The translations under genes and the position numbers were made by a program. The notes under the pieces are model-generated. The model was not told where the DNA came from, made no database searches, and saw only the letters and a list, made by a program, of their open reading frames with translations. A DNA stretch of 64,000 bases from Hymenobacter sediminicola (lineage in GTDB: Bacteria > Bacteroidota > Bacteroidia > Cytophagales > Hymenobacteraceae), in assembly GCF_014250515.1 (NCBI RefSeq), contig NZ_CP060202.1, forward strand, positions 1,051,001-1,115,000. The letters are read 5' to 3'. Position 1 is the first letter of the stretch, and each line of letters opens with the position of its first letter. Below are positions 57,989 through 64,000 of the stretch, piece by piece.

Positions 57989-57996
57989 CAAAAGTA
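57989..57996 (-). promoter_or_regulatory. -7 promoter box (TACTTTTG) of the glycosyltransferase gene
   Basis: An exact TAnnTTTG on the minus strand, 26 bp upstream of the ATG. It supports the start at 57962, because the longer frame begins upstream of the box. Confidence 0.5.
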
Positions 57997-58173
57997 CGGT
58001 GTCTGCGCCAGTACAGCAGGCAACTAGGTAACGAATAAATAGAACTATGGCTGAAATTAAAAGAGCATGTCCGTTTCTGCAATGCGGCCATGTGCGGCAC
58101 TCAGAAGCATTCTTCTAACTTGCAGCCGACACTCTTTTAGTGTGTCCCTGAACTTTCACTAAGTCCCGCTCCT

Positions 58174-59469
58174 ATGCGCTACGGCCGTATTGCCCCCGAG
58201 CTTTTCACTGAAAACCGCCGCCGCTTCCGCGCGCAACTGCCGCCTGCCTCGCTGGCTATTTTCCACTCCAACGACGTGATGCCGACCAACGCCGACGGTA
58301 CCATGACGTTCCGGCAAAACAACGATCTGTTCTACCTCGCCGGCGTCGATCAGGAAGAAAGCATCCTCGTCATCTTCCCCGATGCCGTGTTGCCCCAGCA
58401 CCGCGAAATTCTGTTCCTGAAGGAAACCTCCGAACATATTCTGGTTTGGGAAGGCTACAAGCTCACTAAAGAGCAAGCCCGCGAGCAGTCTGGTGTGCCC
58501 ACCATTATGTGGCTGGAGTCGTTCAAATCGGTGCTGCCAGCCCTTATGAACGAGGCCGAAAACGTGTTTCTCAACTCCAATGAGCACATCCGGGCCACAG
58601 TAGAAGTCGAAACCCGCGACGCCCGCTTCATCAAATGGATTCGGGAGGCCTACCCGCTGCACTTATACCGCCGCGTGGCTCCCATCATGCATCATCTGCG
58701 TGCCATCAAGAGTGCCGAAGAAATCCGCCTGATGCAGAAAGCCGCCGACATCACCGGCGACGCTTTCCGCCGCCTGCTAGGCTTCGTGAAGCCCGGCGTG
58801 ATGGAGTATGAGATTGAGGCCGAAATCTTCCACGAATTTCTGCGCCAAGGCTCCCGCGGGCCAGCCTACGGCAGCATCATTGCTTCCGGGGCTAACGCCT
58901 GCATTCTGCACTACGTGTCGAACGACCGGGAATGCAAGGACGGCGACGTGATGCTGCTCGATTTCGGGGCCGAATACGCTAACTACGCCGCTGACCTGTC
59001 GCGCAGTATTCCGGTAAACGGCAAATTCACGAAGCGCCAGCGCGACGTGTACGAGGCCGTGCTGCGGGTGATGAAGTATGCCACGTCGCAGCTTGTGGCC
59101 GGCAACAGCATTGAAGAATACCACGCCGGAGTGGGCCGCTTCATGGAGCAAGAGCTGATTAAGCTAGACTTGCTCAACGAGCAGGACGTGAAGAACCAGG
59201 ACCCCGCCGCACCGCTCTACAAAAAATACTTCATGCATGGCACTTCGCACTATCTCGGCCTCGATGTGCACGATGTAGGCGCCAAGTACCGCGTGTTCGA
59301 GCCGGGCATGGTGTACACCTGCGAGCCGGGTATTTATATCCGCGAAGAAGGCCTTGGTATCCGCCTCGAAAACGATATTCTCATCACTAAAACCGGCAAC
59401 GACGACCTAATGAAGAATATCCCGCTCGAAGCCGACGACATTGAGCGCCTGATGCGCGCCGCCCGATAA
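58174..59469 (+). CDS. pepP: Xaa-Pro aminopeptidase (aminopeptidase P)
   Basis: This 431-residue M24 peptidase has an N-terminal aminopeptidase P domain (NRRRFRAQLPPASLAIFHSN, FRQNNDLFYLAGVDQEESIL) and a pita-bread catalytic domain. The metal ligands are in LLDFGAEYANYAADLSRSIP, HGTSHYLGLDVHDVG and TCEPGIYIREEGLGIRLEND. It removes N-terminal residues before proline. It is divergent from the glycosyltransferase gene. A terminator follows about 20 bp after the stop. Confidence 0.93.
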   Translation: MRYGRIAPELFTENRRRFRAQLPPASLAIFHSNDVMPTNADGTMTFRQNNDLFYLAGVDQEESILVIFPDAVLPQHREILFLKETSEHILVWEGYKLTKEQAREQSGVPTIMWLESFKSVLPALMNEAENVFLNSNEHIRATVEVETRDARFIKWIREAYPLHLYRRVAPIMHHLRAIKSAEEIRLMQKAADITGDAFRRLLGFVKPGVMEYEIEAEIFHEFLRQGSRGPAYGSIIASGANACILHYVSNDRECKDGDVMLLDFGAEYANYAADLSRSIPVNGKFTKRQRDVYEAVLRVMKYATSQLVAGNSIEEYHAGVGRFMEQELIKLDLLNEQDVKNQDPAAPLYKKYFMHGTSHYLGLDVHDVGAKYRVFEPGMVYTCEPGIYIREEGLGIRLENDILITKTGNDDLMKNIPLEADDIERLMRAAR

Positions 59470-59796
59470 CGCCTCCGGACTTTCGCAAGAAGCCGCTTGA
59501 TTGAATCAAGCGGCTTTTTTGTTGGACTCAGTCAGGAAGTTTTGGTAGGCTTCAGATGAGAAGTAAGGACGTAGTGGCGTAAGGTCTCGCCGTAGCTCAG
59601 CAGTTGGGAATCAGCCAGCAAACGTGGCTGGCAGGAGTGCCGGCAAAGCGGAATAATGCAGTCTGCTCGGGCTTACCAGATGTACTGCACAGTAACTTTC
59701 CGCTTGCTCAACAGGTATAGGATGCTACTTCCGGGCGGTTTTGCCTTACGAGGCAGGGCCCGCCGCTGAAGGTTCTGTTCACCAAAACTTCTGGTT
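59470..59796. other. Intergenic region before the first OmpA/TSP3 gene
   Basis: The first 50 bp hold the pepP terminator. The rest has no gene; a TAACTTTC sequence near 59692-59699 could be a weak -7 box. Confidence 0.35.
59491..59520 (+). terminator. Intrinsic terminator of pepP
   Basis: AGCCGCTTGATT pairs with AATCAAGCGGCT and is followed by TTTTT. Confidence 0.92.
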
Positions 59797-61278
59797 ATGA
59801 GAAACCTCTTAACTCCCACCTTAGCCCTGGGACTGACGCTGCTGGCAGCGGCCCCAAAGGGGCACGCCCAGACTGCCGACCGCAAAACGGCCATCAGCCT
59901 CTACGGCAGCGCCTACCAGTACAAAGGCAACTTCGGCTCCAACTTCTGGAAGTGGGGCGACAACAACTACGGCCCCGGCATCAGCATCAACCGCTACCTC
60001 ACGCCGGGCTTGGACCTGGGCCTGAGCGGTGCCTACGTGGAGCTGAAAAGCACGCCTGAGCAAAGCGCCTCGCGCTTCGGTTCTAACTTCAACACTAACG
60101 TGGTGAATGTGAATCTGGCGTTAAAGCTCAAGCTGAATAATGGCTGGGCTCTGAAAGAGGATGCCGTGATTCAGCCGTATTTGCTGGCTGCGCCGGGCTG
60201 GGCTTTCACCAGCCGCGAGGGTAGCTTCGTCAGCAATGGTACAACTACTAATCTGGCCGAAGACAAAAGCTACTTCGATGTATTTGGCGCGGCTGGTATC
60301 AACTTCCGCGTCAGCGACGCCGTTGGTATTTTCATCCAGACGGGTCAGCACATTCCGCTAAAAGCCAATTTGGACGGTGACCCGGTCCGCGACGATAACA
60401 GCTTCGACGACCGGTACCTGCAGCATACTGCTGGCCTGACCGTGGCTTTTGGTAAAGCCAAAGACGAAGACGGTGACGGCGTGCCCGACCGCAAAGACAA
60501 ATGCCCAGCCACGCCGGCCGGCGTAGCGGTGGATGAGAAAGGCTGCCCACTAGACGGCGACGGCGACGGTGTACCAGACTATCAGGACCAGTGCCCCACG
60601 GAAGCTGGCACGGCTGCCCTCAACGGCTGCCCCGACCGGGACGGTGACGGCGTAGCCGATAAAGACGACGAGTGCCCCGACCAAGCTGGTACGGCTGCTC
60701 TGCGTGGCTGCCCCGATACGGACGGTGACGGCGTAGCCGATAAAAACGACAAGTGCCCCGACACCCCACGTGGTACCCAGGTAGATGCCAACGGTTGCCC
60801 GCTGGTACTCGACTTGGACAATGACGGTGTGAAAGACGACGTGGACAAGTGCCCGAACACTCCGGCCGGTGCCCGCGTCGATGCCAACGGTTGCCCGCTG
60901 ACTATTGACCCTGCCGTGAAGCAACTCGAGAAGCCTATCCGCTTCCGCACCAACAGCACGGTTATTACGTCCAGCTCGTATCCGGCCCTGAACAAGATGG
61001 TACAGGCCCTCAAAGACCACCCCGAGTACAGCCTGCGCGTAATCGGCCACGCTGATAGCCGTGGTACTGATGAGTACAACCAGGGTCTTTCGGAGCGCCG
61101 TGCTGGGTCGGTGAAGCGCTACTTCACTGGCAAGCAGGTGAATCCGGCTCGTATCGTAACGGAAGGCCGTGGCGAAGGAGAGCCAGCCGCGCCAAACACG
61201 TCAGCCAAGAATATGAGCCAGAACCGTCGGGTAGAATTCCAGTTCGAATTCTTCATTCCTGACAGCCCGCAGCCATAA
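59797..61278 (+). CDS. OmpA family protein with OprF-like barrel and thrombospondin type-3 repeats (copy 1)
   Basis: This 493-residue protein begins with a signal peptide (LTPTLALGLTLLAAAPKGHA). Residues ~28-220 form an outer-membrane beta-barrel (ISLYGSAYQYKGNFGSNFW, LKLKLNNGWALKEDAVIQPY). Residues ~225-370 hold several calcium-binding type-3 repeats (DEDGDGVPDRKDKCPATPAG, DGDGDGVPDYQDQCP). The C-terminus (~375-490) is an OmpA domain (LRVIGHADSRGTDEYNQGLS, NRRVEFQFEF). It is a major outer-membrane protein candidate linking membrane and wall. A tandem paralogue follows. A strong terminator lies after the stop. Confidence 0.93.
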   Translation: MRNLLTPTLALGLTLLAAAPKGHAQTADRKTAISLYGSAYQYKGNFGSNFWKWGDNNYGPGISINRYLTPGLDLGLSGAYVELKSTPEQSASRFGSNFNTNVVNVNLALKLKLNNGWALKEDAVIQPYLLAAPGWAFTSREGSFVSNGTTTNLAEDKSYFDVFGAAGINFRVSDAVGIFIQTGQHIPLKANLDGDPVRDDNSFDDRYLQHTAGLTVAFGKAKDEDGDGVPDRKDKCPATPAGVAVDEKGCPLDGDGDGVPDYQDQCPTEAGTAALNGCPDRDGDGVADKDDECPDQAGTAALRGCPDTDGDGVADKNDKCPDTPRGTQVDANGCPLVLDLDNDGVKDDVDKCPNTPAGARVDANGCPLTIDPAVKQLEKPIRFRTNSTVITSSSYPALNKMVQALKDHPEYSLRVIGHADSRGTDEYNQGLSERRAGSVKRYFTGKQVNPARIVTEGRGEGEPAAPNTSAKNMSQNRRVEFQFEFFIPDSPQP

Positions 61279-61301
61279 GTTCAGCTGACACCATTTATCA
61301 C

Positions 61302-61337
61302 AAAAGCGGCGAGCCATACGGTTCGCCGCTTTTTTTT
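61302..61337 (+). terminator. Intrinsic terminator
   Basis: AAAAGCGGCGA pairs with TCGCCGCTTTT, followed by further T. Confidence 0.92.
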
Positions 61338-61544
61338 CTTTGCCAGTGCCAAAAAGGCGTTGGGAAGTGCCAACGGTAGCTGAACCACAGTGACCTAGTC
61401 TGTTTTCAGAGTTACCGGAGGCTATATGTGAAAAACAGAATCCTGTTTAATCACAACCTTACCGCAAGAGAGAAAGTATAGGACCCCGTACTGAGTTAGG
61501 CGCCTGATAGGCCCAAGCCAGTATTTCCACACACACTTTCTACT

Positions 61545-63125
61545 ATGAAACACCTTCTAACCACCAGCACCGCGCTGGGGCTGCTACTGCTGACGGCAGC
61601 GCCGTCGCAGGCGCAGACTGCCGACAAAAAGACGGCTATCAGCCTCTACGGCAGCGCCTACCAGTATAAGGGCAACTTCGGTACTAACTACTGGGACTGG
61701 AGCGCCAATAATTACGGCCCCGGCATCACGTTCAGCCGCTACCTCACGCCAGGCCTGGACCTGGGCCTGAGCGGCGCGTATGTAGAGCTGAAAAGCACGC
61801 CAGAGCAAAGCGCTTCGCGCTTCGGTTCTAACTTCAACACCAATGTGGTGAATGTGAACTTGGCGCTGAAACTCAAGCTGAACAATGGCTGGGCTCTGAA
61901 AGAGGATGCCGTGATTCAGCCGTATTTGCTGGCTGCGCCGGGTTGGGCTTTCACTAGCCGCGAGGGTAGCTTCAACCAGAATGGTGTAAGCACGGATCTG
62001 GCTGAAGACAAAAGCTACTTCGATCTGTTCGGGGCGGCTGGTATCAATTTCCGGCTGGCCGATGGCGTTGGTCTGTTCATCCAGACGGGCCAACACATTC
62101 CGCTGAAGGCCAACCTAGACGGTGACCCAACTCGTGACAACGATGCCTGGGATGACCGGTATTTGCAGCATACAGCCGGCCTGACGGTGGCCTTCGGTAA
62201 AATGAAGGACGAAGACGGCGACGGTGTTTCAGACCGCAAAGACAAATGCCCAGCCACCCCGGCTGGTGTAGCAGTAGACGCCAACGGTTGCCCGCTTGAC
62301 GGCGACGGTGACGGTGTGCCGGACTACCAGGATAAATGCCCCACCGAGAAAGGCTTGGCGGCGCTGGAAGGCTGCCCCGACCGTGACGGTGATGGTGTGC
62401 GCGACGGCGACGACAAGTGCCCTGACACTCCCGGCAAAGCAGAGCTGCAAGGTTGCCCGGATGCCGATGGCGACGGTGTGACAGATGCCAGCGACAAATG
62501 CCCGAATACGCCATCCGGCGTGGCCGTAGATGCCAATGGCTGCCCACTCGACCGTGACGGCGACGGTGTTCCCGACTATCAGGACCGTTGCCCTAACCGT
62601 CCTGGTCCGGCCTCGAACAAAGGCTGCCCCGAGATGAAAGTAGAGGAGAAGAAAAAGCTCCAGGAAGCCACGAAGTTCATTCAGTTCGACTTCAACAAGG
62701 CCACGCTGAAGCCAATTTCCTTCCCCACGCTCAACGGCTTGGTGCAGATCCTGAACGATTACCCAGACTATTTCCTCGGTATTTCGGCTCACGCTGACAA
62801 CAAAGGCGACGATGCTTATAACCTCCGCCTGTCGGATGAGCGTGCTGCTTCGGCTCGTGCTTACATGTTGAGCAAAGGCATTCCCGCCGACCGTATCGTG
62901 TCGCATGGCTACGGCGAAAGCAAGCCTATTGCCGACAACGCTACTGAAGCCGGTCGTACCATCAACCGCCGCGTGGAGTTCGACGTGTACCTGCCCGGCG
63001 ACCCAAATCCAGCTGAAACCAAATACGGTGTAGCTCCTGAAATTCCTGCGGCCCCTAAAGCTGCTCCGGCTAAAGCCCCGGTGAAAAAAGCTCCGGCTAA
63101 GAAAGCGGCTCCGCGCAAGCGCTAA
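61545..63125 (+). CDS. OmpA family protein with barrel and TSP3 repeats (copy 2), basic C-terminal tail
   Basis: This 526-residue protein is a tandem paralogue of the gene at 59797. The signal peptide reads STALGLLLLTAAPSQAQTAD. The barrel part is almost the same as copy 1 over residues ~28-215, including a DNA stretch of more than 50 identical bases. The type-3 repeats (DGDGDGVPDYQDKCPTEKG, DADGDGVTDASDKCP) and the OmpA domain (FLGISAHADNKGDDAYNLRL, NRRVEFDVYL) differ more. Unlike copy 1 it ends in an Ala/Lys/Pro tail (KAAPAKAPVKKAPAKKAAPR), which could contact peptidoglycan or LPS. It has its own promoter region and terminator. Confidence 0.93.
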   Translation: MKHLLTTSTALGLLLLTAAPSQAQTADKKTAISLYGSAYQYKGNFGTNYWDWSANNYGPGITFSRYLTPGLDLGLSGAYVELKSTPEQSASRFGSNFNTNVVNVNLALKLKLNNGWALKEDAVIQPYLLAAPGWAFTSREGSFNQNGVSTDLAEDKSYFDLFGAAGINFRLADGVGLFIQTGQHIPLKANLDGDPTRDNDAWDDRYLQHTAGLTVAFGKMKDEDGDGVSDRKDKCPATPAGVAVDANGCPLDGDGDGVPDYQDKCPTEKGLAALEGCPDRDGDGVRDGDDKCPDTPGKAELQGCPDADGDGVTDASDKCPNTPSGVAVDANGCPLDRDGDGVPDYQDRCPNRPGPASNKGCPEMKVEEKKKLQEATKFIQFDFNKATLKPISFPTLNGLVQILNDYPDYFLGISAHADNKGDDAYNLRLSDERAASARAYMLSKGIPADRIVSHGYGESKPIADNATEAGRTINRRVEFDVYLPGDPNPAETKYGVAPEIPAAPKAAPAKAPVKKAPAKKAAPRKR

Positions 63126-63150
63126 GCCCTGCCGAACAAAGCTTATATCT

Positions 63151-63185
63151 AAAAGCGGCCTGCTCTCTGAGCGGGCCGCTTTTTT
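63151..63185 (+). terminator. Intrinsic terminator of the second OmpA/TSP3 gene
   Basis: AGCGGCCTGCTC pairs with GAGCGGGCCGCT (one wobble), followed by TTTTT. Confidence 0.9.
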
Positions 63186-63406
63186 GTGCGCCTATAGTAC
63201 TGGAAGAGGGCTTCGTCTGCATCTGCACAGCCTGAATGCGCTATGCTTGCGGTTGTCCTAGCTCTTTCTGCGGAGCCGCTAGATGTGGTTCTAGGTGTTG
63301 GCAACAGCAGAGTGAATTGTTGTGCTGGTCTTCACTGTGGCGAATTGTATAGAGAGTCAGCCGGAGACGAAGAAAGCGTAACTGCAACCGGATAGCAGGC
63401 ATACGA

Positions 63407-63440
63407 AAAGGGCCGCTCCTTTATGAGGAAGCGGCCCTTT
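63407..63440 (-). terminator. Intrinsic terminator of the DUF4252 gene
   Basis: AAAGGGCCGCTCCT pairs with AGGAAGCGGCCCTTT (one bulge), with A/T tracts on both sides, 24 bp after the gene's stop. Confidence 0.85.
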
Positions 63441-63464
63441 TTACTAGGTCAAACAAGCTGACTC

Positions 63465-64000
63465 TTACTTAGTCATGTCGGCTACATTCGGCAGGATCTT
63501 GACCAGTTGAGCCAGTTGCTCCTGCGTGAAATTGCCGCCGATAGACATCAGCATGAACGAGTCGGGGACACCGGAAACGCTGCTGGTTGCAACTACTTCG
63601 GTTACCCGGTCGCCTTGCTGCCGGGTGGCATAGCGGACATTGTCGCTACCAGCACTCAGCGGCGTATACCGCTCATTGGCCAGCAAGCCGTTTACCTCGC
63701 TTACCAGGCCTTCCGATACCAGCTTTTCGGCACTATTGCTGGTTGGGGCAAATGTCAGCACCCGGAAACTGCGTACTGATGACAGGGCCTGCGTGAGGTC
63801 GTTTTCGCCGCCCAGGCTGCCGAGGCGGCCCAGCAGGATACGGGTCGTGAGGCCAGCACTCCAGTCGGTGGCTTTAAAGCCGGAGCGGTTCTCATACTTA
63901 TTGAAAAACTCGGCGACTGTGCGGGCCGGATTGCCAGGGCCAGCAGCGCGGCAACCTGCGAGCAGCAATAAGGCTACCAGCGGCAGCCACAGAAACGTAC
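63465..64000 (-). CDS. DUF4252 family lipoprotein, 5' end beyond the right edge
   Basis: The frame is open through the window edge; the last visible codons upstream encode TFLWLPLVALLLLAGCRAAG, a lipoprotein signal with lipobox LAGC. The true start therefore lies a few codons outside. The mature part (FFNKYENRSGFKATDWSAGL, LLGRLGSLGGENDL, VRSFRVLTFAPTSN, SFMLMSIGGNFTQEQLAQLV) matches the DUF4252 family of Bacteroidota. Members are small envelope lipoproteins of unknown function, often near sigma factor genes. The internal TTG at 63968 is not the real start. Confidence 0.82.
   Translation of the reverse strand, partial: TFLWLPLVALLLLAGCRAAGPGNPARTVAEFFNKYENRSGFKATDWSAGLTTRILLGRLGSLGGENDLTQALSSVRSFRVLTFAPTSNSAEKLVSEGLVSEVNGLLANERYTPLSAGSDNVRYATRQQGDRVTEVVATSSVSGVPDSFMLMSIGGNFTQEQLAQLVKILPNVADMTK

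Larger units (their letters stand above)
63126..63464. other. Intergenic region between convergent genes
   Basis: It contains two terminators, one for each flanking gene. The DNA between them shows no gene. Confidence 0.45.

Overview
The window looks like chromosome from a GC-rich Bacteroidota bacterium close to Hymenobacter (family Hymenobacteraceae). The supporting signs are many secreted proteins with modular Ig, PKD and malectin-like domains, several OmpA-family proteins including two with thrombospondin type-3 calcium repeats, and a large DnaE with an intact PHP domain. Start sites lack a Shine-Dalgarno sequence, and several genes are preceded by TAnnTTTG, the Bacteroidota -7 promoter element. 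I see no IS element, prophage, CRISPR array, rRNA gene or plasmid function. The species assignment is inference.

Layout. 1-4810: a giant secreted multidomain protein running off the left edge. 4977-5918: a stand-alone formyltransferase. 6026-7716: three tandem tail-collar-domain proteins. 8227-9945: a TPR plus S41 peptidase. 10160-12038: small orphan genes, a lipoprotein and DoxX. 12317-13749: a ferredoxin and its NADP reductase. 13888-17882: a hypothetical gene, tRNA-Arg, a VTT membrane protein, a DUF2167 protein and a cystathionine gamma-synthase-type enzyme. 18492-22949: a secreted PQQ-type sugar dehydrogenase fused to PKD and malectin-like domains. 23070-29492: an MBL hydrolase, OmpA lipoproteins, class I aldolase and AccD. 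29646-34022: an endonuclease III-like enzyme, radical SAM enzyme, gamma carbonic anhydrase and CNNM transporter. 34226-36436: DsbD. 36805-37061: an unusual tRNA-like RNA gene. 37171-42298: an Lrp-type regulator, TonB/MORN protein, thioredoxin, and a GbsR-type regulator with a TIGR01777 epimerase. 42398-46087: DnaE. 46549-53974: a desaturase, LysM/lytic transglycosylase genes and a large outer-membrane barrel. 54058-57962: O-methyltransferase, SRA-HNH nuclease, M16 peptidase and glycosyltransferase. 58174-64000: aminopeptidase P, two OmpA/TSP3 paralogues and a DUF4252 lipoprotein cut by the right edge.

Functional themes. Much of the window serves the envelope: OmpA peptidoglycan tethers, LysM and transglycosylase wall enzymes, DsbD with thioredoxin for thiol transfer, an LPS-type glycosyltransferase and surface proteins. 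Housekeeping genes (dnaE, accD, fba, trxA, pepP) are interspersed. Regulatory structure is visible at the GbsR locus, where the same operator-like sequence precedes both the regulator and the neighbouring epimerase gene.

The most unusual item is a minus-strand RNA gene at 36805-37061. It folds as a complete type II tRNA with all the conserved tertiary bases, but has an all-pyrimidine anticodon loop, a 46-nt variable arm and a long 3' extension ending in an intrinsic terminator. Other notable items are an 82-bp near-perfect palindrome, a 22-bp perfect palindrome upstream of the S41 peptidase, and an SRA-HNH nuclease translationally coupled to an O-methyltransferase.
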